Source of the DNA: Sphingomonas yunnanensis
GTDB taxonomy: Bacteria > Pseudomonadota > Alphaproteobacteria > Sphingomonadales > Sphingomonadaceae
Direction of reading: 5' to 3'
Assembly: GCF_019898765.1 (NCBI RefSeq)
Contig: NZ_JAIOKB010000003.1
Span: forward strand, 186,001-250,000
DNA: 64,000 nucleotides
Shown one piece after another: positions 25,372 through 34,164 of the stretch (position 1 is the first letter of the stretch; each line of letters opens with the position of its first letter). Position numbers and translations under genes: made by a program. Under the pieces are notes generated by a model that saw nothing but the letters and a program-made list of their open reading frames with translations, was not told the DNA's origin and made no database searches.

Positions 25372-26099
25372 CCGATCGTCCCCCGCACACCGTCGTCGCG
25401 CTCGACCGACAGGGCGCGGTCGAGCGCGGCAACCGCGTGGAGCGCGGTGGTGTCGAAGATGGGCACGGGGCTGTCGTCCTGTCCCACCAACAGCATGATC
25501 TCGGTGCAGCCGAGGATCACGGCCTCGGCGCCGGACGCGACGAGCCGCGCGATCACCGCGCGATAGGCTTCGCGCGAGGCGGGCTCGACCCGCCCGGCGA
25601 CCAGTTCGTCGTAGATGATCCGGTGCACGGTCGCGCGATCCGCCGCCTCGGGGACGATCACCTCCAGGCCGAAGGCGTCGCGCAGTCGCCCCTTGTAGAA
25701 GTCCTGCTCCATCGTGAACGCGGTGCCGAGCAGGCCGACCGTCCGCAGGCCGGCGGCGACGATCCGCTCCGCGGTGGCGTCGGCGATGTGGACCAGGGGG
25801 ACGCCGACCGCCCCCTGCACCTCCGGCGCCATCCGGTGCATGGTGTTGGTGCAGATCAGCAGCAGCTCCGCGCCGGCCGCCTCGAGCCGCCGCGCGGCAT
25901 CCACCATCCGCGCGGTGAGACCGTCCCAATCGCCGGCGTGTTGCAGCGCCTCGATCTCCGCGAAGTCGAACGACCACAAGAGGCAGCGCGCCGAGGCGGT
26001 CGGACCCAGGCGCGCGCGGGCGCCCTCGTTGAGCAGGCGGTAATAGGTCGCCGAGCTCTCCCAGCTCATCCCGCCGATCAGGCCGATCATGCGCATCAT
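25368..26099 (-). CDS. Aspartate/glutamate racemase family protein
   Basis: 243 residues from ATG 26099. It has the two-Cys signature of PLP-independent racemases: MIGLIGGMSWESSATYY near the start, LLLICTNTMHR with the first catalytic Cys, TVGLLGTAFTM, and AVILGCTEIMLLV with the second Cys. It resembles YgeA-type broad-specificity amino-acid racemases. It sits between two broken genes with 4-bp overlaps on both sides yet is itself intact. With the M20 peptidase and TonB receptor nearby, a role in using D-amino-acid-containing peptides is plausible but inferred. Confidence 0.9.
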   Translation of the reverse strand: MMRMIGLIGGMSWESSATYYRLLNEGARARLGPTASARCLLWSFDFAEIEALQHAGDWDGLTARMVDAARRLEAAGAELLLICTNTMHRMAPEVQGAVGVPLVHIADATAERIVAAGLRTVGLLGTAFTMEQDFYKGRLRDAFGLEVIVPEAADRATVHRIIYDELVAGRVEPASREAYRAVIARLVASGAEAVILGCTEIMLLVGQDDSPVPIFDTTALHAVAALDRALSVERDDGVRGTIG

Positions 26100-26314
26100 G
26101 CCGCTCCGTTCCAGGGCTCGAGGTCGAGCAACAGCGTCGGGATCAGCTCCGGCACGGTGGGGTGGATCGGCACCGCCCGGCGGAGCTGCTCGATCGGCTG
26201 TTCGGCATTCATCATGTCGAGCACGCCGTGTATCGCCTCGTCGCCGCTGAGCCTCGCGGCGAGCGCGGGACCGGCCCGGCCGGCACCGATGATGATGGCG
26301 TCTAAGCTGCGCAT
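26096..26314 (-). pseudogene. Pyridine-nucleotide-disulfide oxidoreductase with central deletion
   Basis: 72 codons from ATG 26314. The first 22 residues (MRSLDAIIIGAGRAGPALAARL) are the FAD-binding GxGxxG start of a mercuric-reductase/lipoamide-dehydrogenase-like flavoprotein. The rest (GDEAIHGVLDMMNAEQPIEQ and then LRRAVPIHPTVPELIPTLL) is the dimerisation C-terminus of the same family. About 390 residues between them are missing, yet the frame is kept, so the deletion is in frame. The stop overlaps the racemase start by 4 bp, so the remnant may still couple translation of the racemase. Confidence 0.82.
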
Positions 26315-26434
26315 GCTGGGCGTACCTTGATCGAGTGAGGCGCTGAGCCTTGTGGCAGAGGTGGCAGGGCCGCGCGAGGCGGGCACGCGCGCGATCTGAC
26401 GAGGGTCAGGCGCGCGTCATGAAGGCGAGACCGA

Positions 26435-27016
26435 TCAGGCGGCGGCAACCTTGGCGCGCCTGCGTGCGGTGCTGACCGTCAGCGAGACGGCCGAGACGAG
26501 GAAGTAGAAGGCGCCGAACCCGGCGTAGGGCGCGATGTCGGCGATGCCGACCGCGGCGGGGCCGACGGCCTTGCTCAGCATGTGCGCGCCGGCGAGACCC
26601 GACTGCGCGCCGCTCAGGATCATCGCCCATTGCGCGCCATAGGCCTTCCACCGCCGCACGCCGGTGGCGAGCTGGAAGAGACCGGACAGGACGGCCCAGA
26701 CGCCGAAGACTTGCAGCACCGCGTGCGGCCCATGCGGTAGCGTCGCGGCGACCGCGACCGCGGTGACGGTGCTCACCGCGAAGTTGAGCATCTGGCTCCT
26801 GTTACGCGCGAGCCCGCCGCTCCGCGCGGCGTCGAGATAGTTCGCCAGCGCGTCCCAGGCGGGGTAGGCGACCAGCATCGCGGCGGCGAGCGCGGGCATC
26901 GTGCCAGCGATCGTGAGAGCGAGCGCCACCCAGGCCGCAGCCACCGCGAAGCGCAGGTAGTAATAGGTCGTGAGCCAGCTCAGGTCGGGCGCTTTCGCGG
27001 CGGCGGTGGTCGTCAT
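26435..27016 (-). CDS. DUF308/HdeD-like multi-pass membrane protein
   Basis: 193 residues from ATG 27016, with AAAGGA 7-12 bases upstream. Five or six hydrophobic segments are visible, including FAVAAAWVALALTIAG, FGVWAVLSGLFQLATGVRRW and FGAFYFLVSAVSLTV. The pair VWAVLSGLFQLATGVRRWK fits DUF308 membrane proteins. The C-terminus is basic (RRRAKVAAA). It lies 111 bp downstream of the anti-sigma gene on the same strand and may belong to that sigma factor's regulon. Function unknown. Confidence 0.7.
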   Translation of the reverse strand: MTTTAAAKAPDLSWLTTYYYLRFAVAAAWVALALTIAGTMPALAAAMLVAYPAWDALANYLDAARSGGLARNRSQMLNFAVSTVTAVAVAATLPHGPHAVLQVFGVWAVLSGLFQLATGVRRWKAYGAQWAMILSGAQSGLAGAHMLSKAVGPAAVGIADIAPYAGFGAFYFLVSAVSLTVSTARRRAKVAAA

Positions 27017-27127
27017 GGCAGGATCCTTTCTGGGTGGAGGGCGCACGTCTTCCTTCCCGGCGAGCCGGGTTGGTCGGTGGCGGTCGGGTCGATCGAGGCG
27101 CGGCGGGGCTGGCCGCGGCAGCTCAGG

Positions 27128-27766
27128 TCAGAGGCGGAAGCGGCGCGGCAGGCACCATCGCGCCGTGGCGGCGACGGCGCCGCACCCGATGCTGTACCAG
27201 ACCACCGCGTAGAGCGGGTCGTTGTAGGGGCAGCAGAAGGCGAAGACGAGGGCGCCGCAGGTGCCCGCGGCGAGGCCGGCGGCGAGCGCGCTGAGCCGCG
27301 GCTCGGTCGGGGCGGCGCGTCGCATCAGCGCGCCGAGCAACGCCATGATGGGAAGCGAGAGCACGACGATCGACGTGGCGCACACGATCCCGCTCGCCGG
27401 GTCGAGGCGGTCGAGCAGCGCGCGGTGCGCCGACCCCGTCGGCGTGACGAACACGCCGACGATCGCGGCGGCCGCGAGCGCGCCGGCGAGCGTCAGGCCC
27501 GCTCGCGTCCGCGCCGCCGGCGAGAAGGAACGGATCGCCACCGCGCAGGCCGTCACGGCGAGGAGGGCGAGGCTTCCCACCCGCCACATCAGATAGGGCG
27601 AGGCCGCCGCGTGGCTCATGTCCGGCCGCATCGCACCCATGGCCAGGAACAGCGCCAGCTCCATCCCGCACAGCGCGAGCAGGAGAGCGCCCTCGCGCAC
27701 GGCGCTGCGGCGCTGAACGGGCGCGAGGCCGGACGAGAGCTCAGCGATGAGGGCATCATTCGACAT
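27128..27766 (-). CDS. nrsF: NrsF/DUF1109-family membrane anti-sigma factor
   Basis: 212 residues with six predicted membrane helices. The motifs MELALFLAMGAMRPDM and FAFCCPYNDPLYAVVWY match the NrsF (DUF1109) family, which holds SigF-type ECF sigma factors at the inner membrane. Conserved cysteines (CC in the last motif) are thought to sense oxidative or metal stress in Caulobacter SigF-NrsF. Its start overlaps the sigma gene end by 11 bp, the usual cognate arrangement. Confidence 0.88.
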   Translation of the reverse strand: MSNDALIAELSSGLAPVQRRSAVREGALLLALCGMELALFLAMGAMRPDMSHAAASPYLMWRVGSLALLAVTACAVAIRSFSPAARTRAGLTLAGALAAAAIVGVFVTPTGSAHRALLDRLDPASGIVCATSIVVLSLPIMALLGALMRRAAPTEPRLSALAAGLAAGTCGALVFAFCCPYNDPLYAVVWYSIGCGAVAATARWCLPRRFRL

Positions 27767-28367
27767 CGGGGGTCTTCTCGATCAGCGTCGTGAGCCGGGC
27801 GAGGCCACGGTGGATGTTCATCTTCACGGCCGAGGGTGATAGGCCGATCCGCGACGAGGCCTCCTCGACGCTGTAGCCCTGCACCTTCACCAGCAGGATC
27901 GCCTGGGCCTGCGCCGGGCGGAGCGCCCCGAGCAGGGTGGTGAGAACCGAACTGCTGACCACCGTCGCCTCGTGGTCGCCGACCGTGACGTCCTCGGGCA
28001 GCTCGTCCTCCGGGCGTCGCGCCAGGCTCCGCAGCTGATCGACCCATTTGTTCTTGGCGATCGCCGCGAGCCACGGTGCGAAGGGGTACCGCGGGTCGTA
28101 GGTATGACGGCGTCGATGTACCGCCATCAGCGTCTCCTGGACGGCATCGTCCACCTCGCTGGCGGGCAGGCGCCGGGTGAAATAGCGCGTGAGCCACTCC
28201 GACGTCTCGGCGAGCAACCGCCGGTACGCGCCGCCATGCCCGTCCTGGGCGGCGGCCATCAGCTTGCCCCACTCGTCCGGCGCGGCGCGCGACGGTCGCT
28301 CACGGCTGACCCGCGCCGCGCGGGGCGACGACCCGGGGATCAGTCTCGAGAGGAACTCGGTTCGCAT
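27756..28367 (-). CDS. sigF: ECF RNA polymerase sigma factor (SigF-like)
   Basis: 203 residues. Region 2 covers about 35-105 (VDDAVQETLMAVHRRRHTYDP, PFAPWLAAIAKNKWVDQLR). Region 4 covers about 140-195 (LRPAQAQAILLVKVQGYSVEEA, SRIGLSPSAVKMNIHRGLARL). It directs RNA polymerase to a small stress regulon and is presumably held inactive by the overlapping NrsF-like gene. The N-terminal 30 residues are basic and may be over-extended, but no better start is obvious. Likely autoregulated, although I could not point to a promoter. Confidence 0.9.
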   Translation of the reverse strand: MRTEFLSRLIPGSSPRAARVSRERPSRAAPDEWGKLMAAAQDGHGGAYRRLLAETSEWLTRYFTRRLPASEVDDAVQETLMAVHRRRHTYDPRYPFAPWLAAIAKNKWVDQLRSLARRPEDELPEDVTVGDHEATVVSSSVLTTLLGALRPAQAQAILLVKVQGYSVEEASSRIGLSPSAVKMNIHRGLARLTTLIEKTPDVE

Positions 28368-28685
28368 GGTCTGTTATTCGCTCGCCGCGCGATCTCGGTC
28401 ACTCGCCGCGTCTCTGAATTTTGCCCAGTCGCTCGGAAGATGCTCTCGCTTGGCGGCTCTCGGATCAAGAGGTTCCGGCCGAGCGACCTCGAACGGCAGG
28501 TGCAAGGAGGTGTGATCCCGCGCATCGGCGAACGCCCCCGCGCCGCGTTCTGAGGCGGCGGTCGGTGGCGCAGGGCAGTGCCGCTACTCGGAACAACCCG
28601 AGCATGCCCGTCCGGTCGCTCAATGAGTCGCACGGCGAGGCCTATGCGCTGAGACTGCGATGCGTCCGCGGGTAGCCAGCCGTCG
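28368..28685. other. Intergenic stretch, nothing specific seen
   Basis: 318 bp between the sigma gene start and the end of the PRC-barrel gene. It must hold the sigma operon promoter on the minus strand. I see no clear ECF-type promoter pair, repeat copy or reading frame. Confidence 0.35.
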
Positions 28686-29234
28686 CTACTGGACGACCGC
28701 TGCGAGCTCCTGGAACTCCTCCGACCGCCGCGCCGTGTGCACCTCGCCGTCGCGGACCGACACGTTGAACCATGGAAGACGGTGGAGGGTTTCCGCGATA
28801 CCGCCGAAGCCGCCGATGCGAACGACCAGATACTCGATACCGCCCCCGCCGCAGCCGGCCAGAGCGTCTACCGCGTGGCCTGCCACCGAGCCGTCGGCCG
28901 CTCTAACAGGAAGACCGTCGAGCGACCCCACTGAAAACAGCGCTTCGCCCGGCAGCTTGGTGCTTCGCTTCCCCTCCGCCCGCGTCGCGTCGCTGATGCG
29001 CGCACGGCGGCCCAGCCATCGCCAGATGCCGAACAGGTCAACGATGCCGAGGAACAGGTTTGAGTAGAGGAGCTGCTGCTCGCCCGTTGCGAGCCCGACG
29101 ACGATCCAGCCGGCGGCGCCGATGGTGAAGACGACGAAGCCCCAGCCCGTGACGCGGGCACCGAGGTTGGCGGCGGTCATGAGCGCTGCCACACAGGTCG
29201 CGACCAGCGCCACCCAACCAGCCGTATCCGCCAT
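28686..29234 (-). CDS. Membrane protein with C-terminal PRC-barrel domain
   Basis: 182 residues. Three N-terminal hydrophobic segments (VALVATCVAALMTAANLG, WGFVVFTIGAAGWIVVGLA, LLYSNLFLGIVDLFGIWRWLG) are followed by a soluble domain. There, KLPGEALFSVGSLDGLPVRA and DGSVAGHAVDALAGCGGGGI, then YLVVRIGGFGGIAETLHRLPW, fit a PRC-barrel, a small beta-barrel often bound to RNA or photosystem partners. The fused layout resembles small alphaproteobacterial envelope proteins of unknown role. No operon partner is evident. Confidence 0.72.
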   Translation of the reverse strand: MADTAGWVALVATCVAALMTAANLGARVTGWGFVVFTIGAAGWIVVGLATGEQQLLYSNLFLGIVDLFGIWRWLGRRARISDATRAEGKRSTKLPGEALFSVGSLDGLPVRAADGSVAGHAVDALAGCGGGGIEYLVVRIGGFGGIAETLHRLPWFNVSVRDGEVHTARRSEEFQELAAVVQ

Positions 29235-29700
29235 CCGCCTTCTCCCAACAGCTCCGCACAGATGGAGCGACGTCGCGCCGCCTCCGCCTAGCTAAGCTGC
29301 TGGATAAGTCTCGGCGGGGATTGATCGGGCTAACTGGGATCAGGCGCCTTTCGGCAGGCCGCTAGGCCAGATAGCGGGTGCCTAGCTGCTCCAGCGCCCC
29401 GGATGAGCGAAGGCGCCCATCGCCGAACTAAGCGTTCATGCGGATACCTCGCGCTTCCGCCCAACCAGGCCAACTTGGAGTTCCGCTAAACACTTAAAGC
29501 GATCGATGACCGAGTTGAACGAGCGGCCGGAATTGGGGGGGCGCACAGGGTGCCCGAACGTCCGTTTTTGGGTCTCGCCGGTTCTGACACGAGGGCGCTC
29601 TGCCACCTGCACAATCATACGGCGTGGTGCCGCCTGCGCGCCAAGCGAGAGTCTTAGCGATCCCTGCGGCTTCAGCGGGGAGGGACAGGAAGGTCGATGG
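29235..29700. other. Intergenic stretch with repeat copy
   Basis: 466 bp without a gene. It contains dispersed element copy 7 at 29515-29580. A 61-codon minus-strand frame over 29436-29618 is simply the reverse reading of that element. Confidence 0.5.
29515..29580 (+). repeat. Dispersed two-box intergenic element, copy 7
   Basis: TTGAACGAGCGGCCGGAA at 29515 and GAACGTCCGTTTTTGGGTC from 29556, spacing 41 nt. The in-frame reading is NERPELGGRTGCPNVRFWVS, which remains open. Confidence 0.65.
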
Positions 29701-30585
29701 TCACCGCCGCGTGCTGACGAGAAAGTCGATCAGCAACTGCGCCACTCGCTCGGGCGCTTCGCGCTGCGGAAAATGGCCGACGCCGGGCAGGCCGACCAAC
29801 TCGAAGGGCCCGTCGAACTTCGCCGGCACGCGCTCGAAGCTGGCGGGTGCAGTGACGCCATCTTCGTCGCCCTTGATGAAGAGGGCGGGCAACGAGAGCG
29901 TTGCCGCCGCCTTGATCCTGGCCTCGAGCCACTCGCTCCGCGGATCGAACGGTGCGTTCTCCCAGCGCGAGCGATAGCTGTGCAGCGTCACGTCGATCCA
30001 GTCGGGATTGTCGAACGAGCGTGCGACGCTTCGGAAGGTGGTCTCGTCGAACCAGCCGAGCGGTGCCCAATTGACCCAGTGCACGTGCGCGAACCCGTGT
30101 GGGTCGCGCCGCACTGCTTCCTCACCGCGCGCGGTCGCCATGAACCAATGGTACCAGTAACGCTGCGCCTGCTCGAAGCCGGGCGTCGGCATGCCGCCGA
30201 GCCGCGGCGGGGTCGCCAGCATCGTCAGCCGCTCCACGCGATCGGGCCAGCCGACCGCGAGCGCCTCCGCGATGTTCGAGCCCCAATCGTGACCCACCAC
30301 GGCGAAGCGACCGATACCGAGCGCGTCGAGCAGCGCGATCATGTCCATGGCATGGGTCGCGCTGTTGCCGGTGCGCGGCGCCGCGGGGTCGCGGAAGCGG
30401 GTCGCGCCGAACCCACGCAGCGTCGGCACGATAACGCGCCGGCCGGCCGCGGCGAGCCCGGGCACCACGCCGTCCCAGGTCGAGGCGTCGTCGGGCCAGC
30501 CGTGGAGCAGCAACACCGGTGGACCGTCGCCGGGGCCCGCGACGGCGTAGGCGAGGTCGAGGTCGCCCGCGGTGATCGTCGGCAT
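29701..30585 (-). CDS. Alpha/beta hydrolase, epoxide hydrolase type
   Basis: 294 residues. The fold signature runs from VLLLHGWPDDASTWDGV (HGxP oxyanion motif) through RGFGATRF to the nucleophile elbow VVGHDWGSNIAEAL, whose central Asp is typical of epoxide hydrolases and haloalkane dehalogenases. The late VGHFPQREAPERVAQLL carries the catalytic His. HGWPDD plus GHDWGS favours epoxide hydrolase. Cytoplasmic; no signal peptide. The catalase-like gene ends 11 bp upstream on the same strand, so the two are probably co-transcribed. Confidence 0.87.
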   Translation of the reverse strand: MPTITAGDLDLAYAVAGPGDGPPVLLLHGWPDDASTWDGVVPGLAAAGRRVIVPTLRGFGATRFRDPAAPRTGNSATHAMDMIALLDALGIGRFAVVGHDWGSNIAEALAVGWPDRVERLTMLATPPRLGGMPTPGFEQAQRYWYHWFMATARGEEAVRRDPHGFAHVHWVNWAPLGWFDETTFRSVARSFDNPDWIDVTLHSYRSRWENAPFDPRSEWLEARIKAAATLSLPALFIKGDEDGVTAPASFERVPAKFDGPFELVGLPGVGHFPQREAPERVAQLLIDFLVSTRR

Positions 30586-30596
30586 CGCGTCGCGCC

Positions 30597-31688
30597 TCAG
30601 CCGACCGCCGGGAAGCGGGCGCTGTCGTGCATCGGGCAGCCGTTGTAGCGCGCGCGGAACGCCGCCGACATCTCATAGGCCTGTCGCCGCGCGCGATTGA
30701 CCGAGCCGAGCGGCCGATGCGCGGCGAGGCCGTGCCAGGGACTGAAGAAGGTGTTCTCGTCGACCGCACCGGCGAGGTCCGTTCCGATCGACAGCTGCGG
30801 CGCCACTGTGATCCGCGCCACGGTGCGATACGGGCTCGCGGCCTCGTCCCACTCGACCGAAGCGTCCTCGATCGGCATCGCGTCGAGGTCGGTGTTGAGC
30901 TGTACGCGCAGCTCCCACTCGCCGCCGCGCTCGACGATCGTCTCGCGGATAACCTCCCGCAGCGCGTCGGGACGACCCGACGTGTTGACGCTGTCACCGG
31001 TCAGCTCGGTGAGGTTGGACGACACCGGTACCAGCGCGAACTTGGCGATATACGCACCGTAGCGGAACGGTACCTGGCTGTAATAGCTGTCGCCGAGCGG
31101 GTGCGTGATCGGCGTGCCGCCCATCGTCGCGATCATCGCGCTCTTGCCGCCGACCGCCTCCAGCGCGGTCTCGACCCCGCGCAGCGTGGCGGAGAGCAGC
31201 TTCTTGGCCCATTCGGCGCGATCGGTCGTCGCGGCGAGCTGCTTGAGGCTGCCGAGGAACGCCTTGGCGTCGGGCGCGGCGAAGGCGGGCGCGTTGACCA
31301 GGATCAGGTTCTGCGTCGTGTCCTCGGCCGAGTCGGGCAAGCGCTCGCCCGCGACGTCGAGGACTTTCAGCGCCAGCCCGCGCGGCGCCGAGACCGAGTC
31401 GTCGAGCAGGTCGCCCGGGTTGGTGGAGAAGCGCATCAGCACGCGGTGCGCGCCCGCTTCGGCGAACAACCCCTGCGCCAGCTCGGGCGGCAGGCCGTCG
31501 ACGATCGCGATCTCGCCGGAGAGGATGCCATGCGCCTTGGCGTGGACGCTGCGTACCGCGTGACCGTAATCTTCCGAGGTGGTCTCGGTTATCGAACGCA
31601 TCGTGTCGATCAGGTCGCGGTGGACCGTCTCCTCGTCCTCGATCGGGGTTTCGACGCTGTCGCTGTAGCGGACGGGGATGGCGGTCAT
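30597..31688 (-). CDS. Catalase-family haem protein (small, SrpA-like)
   Basis: 363 residues, shorter than typical clade catalases (about 480+), which fits the minimal catalase-related group. RSVHAKAHGILSGEI holds the distal His motif, followed by RFSTNPGDLLDDSVSAPRGLALKVLDV and QNLILVNAPAF. The C-terminal segment ARRQAYEMSAAFRARYNG could hold the haem-ligating Tyr, but the usual RxxxY spacing is altered. It may act as a peroxidase on organic peroxides rather than a true catalase. It has no export signal and precedes the epoxide hydrolase by 11 bp. Confidence 0.82.
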   Translation of the reverse strand: MTAIPVRYSDSVETPIEDEETVHRDLIDTMRSITETTSEDYGHAVRSVHAKAHGILSGEIAIVDGLPPELAQGLFAEAGAHRVLMRFSTNPGDLLDDSVSAPRGLALKVLDVAGERLPDSAEDTTQNLILVNAPAFAAPDAKAFLGSLKQLAATTDRAEWAKKLLSATLRGVETALEAVGGKSAMIATMGGTPITHPLGDSYYSQVPFRYGAYIAKFALVPVSSNLTELTGDSVNTSGRPDALREVIRETIVERGGEWELRVQLNTDLDAMPIEDASVEWDEAASPYRTVARITVAPQLSIGTDLAGAVDENTFFSPWHGLAAHRPLGSVNRARRQAYEMSAAFRARYNGCPMHDSARFPAVG

Positions 31689-31721
31689 GGGCTCTTCTCG
31701 CAGGCTAGGGGGCTGTTGGGG

Positions 31722-32831
31722 TTATCGGGCGGGGGTGAAAGCGAACAATCGCGTGGGCACCGATGCCGGCGCACCGGGCTTGAACCACGCGGTGTCCTGG
31801 ATATGGCTCGCGGTCACGTAGATGCGCCCGTCCGGACCTTCGGCGAAGGTATCGGGCCAGCGGAGCCGGCGATCGGTGAGCACCGTCTCGACCGTCGCTC
31901 CGCTCAGGCGCTTGATCGAGTAATCCTGCGGCGAGGTGAGGTAGAGCACGCCCGCCTTGCTCATCCACAGCCCGTCCGCGACATGGGTGCGCGTGATGGT
32001 GCGCACGCCCGCGGCGCGGCGTGCTTCTGCCACGTCGCGAGCGAGAAGCGCGGTGTCGATCGAGTAGAGCGTCTGGCCGGTCAGCGCCTGATAGAACAGC
32101 GTCTTGCCGTCATTCGAGATGGCGATGCCGTCGGCGGCGAAAGCGGGTTGCCGACCATCGGGGCGGCGCATTGGAGCGCCGTCGAGCGTGACCGTCACGG
32201 TCTTGTCGACCTGGGTCGAAGGATGACCGTCGAGCGTCCGCCAGCTCTGGCCGCTCTCCAGATCCACGACGATGATCGCACCGCGCGTACCGCTGTCGGT
32301 GATGTACCCCAGTTTGCCGTCGGGGGAGAAACGGATGTCGTTGAGGTAGGTACCCTGCAGCGCCACGTTCTCGGGCACCGGGATCACCTTGGTGACGGTA
32401 TCGGTCTTGAGGTCGACGCGGACGAGCTTCGGCGCGCCCGTCAGGATCTTCTCGTTGCCCGGCGCGCCGGGATCGAGCACCCACAGGTTGCCGCGACCGT
32501 CCGGAACGATGGACTGCACGCAGACGAAATGGTCGCCGACCGCGAGCTCGCTCGACCGGGCGTTGCGCCACTCGTTCCAACGCGCGTCCGGATAGGGCCT
32601 GAGCGACCCGTCTTTCATGACCTCCGCCACGGAGATCGGCGCATCGTCCGTCCAGCGTGGGAAATTGACGAAGCGACGCCCATCGGCGACCACCGCTACG
32701 CCCGTGGCCTGATGGTCGAACTGTGCGACTTCGGTCAGTTGCGAGGGTCGCTGCGCGAGCGCTGCTCCGCCGACCGAGGCGATCAACGCGACCGCGATGG
32801 CTGCGGTGAGATAGGGGTTGGCTCGCTGCAC
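31722..32831 (-). CDS. Secreted MRJP/yellow-type beta-propeller protein
   Basis: 369 residues from GTG 32831, with GGAG 8-11 bases upstream; an ATG 17 codons earlier has no ribosome site. A signal peptide (YLTAAIAVALIASVGGAALAQ) is followed by a propeller with FVNFPRWTDDAPISVAEV, WVLDPGAPG, YLNDIRFSPDGKLGYITDSG and DGIAISNDGKTLFYQALTGQ. The DxGxPG and YLND motifs match the major-royal-jelly-protein family found in bacteria and insects. Function in bacteria unknown; sugar-lactone-type hydrolysis is possible. It follows the HSL-type esterase gene by 115 bp on the same strand. Confidence 0.85.
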   Translation of the reverse strand: MQRANPYLTAAIAVALIASVGGAALAQRPSQLTEVAQFDHQATGVAVVADGRRFVNFPRWTDDAPISVAEVMKDGSLRPYPDARWNEWRNARSSELAVGDHFVCVQSIVPDGRGNLWVLDPGAPGNEKILTGAPKLVRVDLKTDTVTKVIPVPENVALQGTYLNDIRFSPDGKLGYITDSGTRGAIIVVDLESGQSWRTLDGHPSTQVDKTVTVTLDGAPMRRPDGRQPAFAADGIAISNDGKTLFYQALTGQTLYSIDTALLARDVAEARRAAGVRTITRTHVADGLWMSKAGVLYLTSPQDYSIKRLSGATVETVLTDRRLRWPDTFAEGPDGRIYVTASHIQDTAWFKPGAPASVPTRLFAFTPAR

Positions 32832-32946
32832 GTCATGGCTCCGGCTAATCGAGAGGGAAGATCGGCGACATCTCGAGCGCAAACACCCGAACGCGGCATC
32901 TGGCCCACGTCCTCGCGCGGGGGACTGGACGTCCCCCGCCCTGGCC

Positions 32947-34068
32947 TCAGCGGTGCGCGGGCGCCGCGAAGGCCGCCTTCAACCTCGCGACCGCGAGATC
33001 GTTGGCGTCCTTGGCGCCGCGGACGACCTTCGCCATGCCGAAGAACTCGTGCGTCACGCCCGGATAGGTCTTCTGCTCGACCTTGACGCCGGCCGCGCGC
33101 ATCGCCGTGGCCAACGTCTCGCCGTCGGAGCGAAGCGGGTCGATCTGCGCGTTGATGATCGTCGTCGGCGGCAGGCCGCGCAGGTTCGCCGCGACGAGGT
33201 TGAGGCGCGGGTCCTGCGCGTCCGCCGGGCTGACCTGATAGTAATAGCCGAACCACTTGAGCATCGCGGCGTTCAGCGGCTTGGCGTTGACCGAGTCCCT
33301 GCGCGAGGGCAGTGTCATGCTGCTGTTGGCGATCGGATAGACCGAGACGATGTGGCGCGGGACGGTCAGGCCGTTGTCGCGCGCGTAGACCGCGGTCGCG
33401 ACCGCTAGATTGCCTCCGGCGCTCTCACCGGCCACCGCGATCTTCTCAGGGTCACCGCCCCAGCTCGCCGCCTGCTGCAAGGTCCAGCGATAGGCCGCCG
33501 AGGCGTCGTCGTGCTGCGCGGGGAACTTGAATTCGGGAGCGTGGCGATATTCGACGGACACCACGATCGCGTTGAGCGCCTTCGCCATGGCGCGCGGGGC
33601 AGCGTCATACGTGTCCACGTCGGCGATGACCCAGCCGCCGCCATGATAATAGACGATCACGGGCATCGGCTTGCGGCCTACCGGCGCCGCCGCGGGCCTG
33701 TAGACGCGCGCGAACTGCTTCGGGTCCGCGCCATAGGGCAGATCCTGCGTCGTCACCGTCGAGTCGGGGGCGGTGGATATGCCCTTCTTCGCCATGACCG
33801 CCTTCGCACCGTCAGTAGCGGAAGGCTGCATCCGCGCCTCGGCGGGCGTGAGTGACTCGATCGGCTTGCCACCGAGACCGGCGAGCGCGTCCAATACCAT
33901 CTGCATATCGGGCGCGGCTTTCGGCGGCTGGGTCGCGCTGGCGGGTGGTGCGGCGGGCGGCGGCGCGCTCGGAGAGGACGGCGATTGCGCCAGCGCGCCG
34001 GCGGAGGCTGTCAGCGCGGCGGCCGCGACAATGCCGGCGCGCAGAGACAGCTTCGAGACGGATACCAT
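32947..34068 (-). CDS. Secreted HSL-family alpha/beta hydrolase (esterase)
   Basis: 373 residues from ATG 34068, with AGGAGGAA 4-11 bases upstream; the longer frame to 34137 lacks a site. The signal peptide ends at ...ASAGALAQ and is followed by a Pro/Ala-rich linker (about 30-55). The hormone-sensitive-lipase oxyanion motif is YYHGGGWV, the nucleophile elbow VAGESAGGN, and the catalytic His lies in GVTHEFFGM with an Asp in IDPLRSDGE. The family hydrolyses short-chain esters. It is divergent from the Crp/Fnr-type gene at 34165, which could regulate it. Confidence 0.9.
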   Translation of the reverse strand: MVSVSKLSLRAGIVAAAALTASAGALAQSPSSPSAPPPAAPPASATQPPKAAPDMQMVLDALAGLGGKPIESLTPAEARMQPSATDGAKAVMAKKGISTAPDSTVTTQDLPYGADPKQFARVYRPAAAPVGRKPMPVIVYYHGGGWVIADVDTYDAAPRAMAKALNAIVVSVEYRHAPEFKFPAQHDDASAAYRWTLQQAASWGGDPEKIAVAGESAGGNLAVATAVYARDNGLTVPRHIVSVYPIANSSMTLPSRRDSVNAKPLNAAMLKWFGYYYQVSPADAQDPRLNLVAANLRGLPPTTIINAQIDPLRSDGETLATAMRAAGVKVEQKTYPGVTHEFFGMAKVVRGAKDANDLAVARLKAAFAAPAHR

Positions 34069-34164
34069 GCATTCCTCCTGTTGTTCGAACCTGAACAAAG
34101 CGAGCGCCGGCAACGTTTCTGTACGGAACCGTCCCAAGCCGAAGGCGGTCCGGGAGGATGAGGA

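Noticed and set aside
29436..29618. 61-codon minus-strand frame
   Set aside because: It is the reverse strand of dispersed element copy 7.
30627..33086. Plus-strand 819-codon frame opposite the catalase-like and MRJP genes
   Set aside because: It runs antisense across two recognisable genes and their intergenic gap, has no domain, and is rich in Arg/Glu/His as expected of a shadow.
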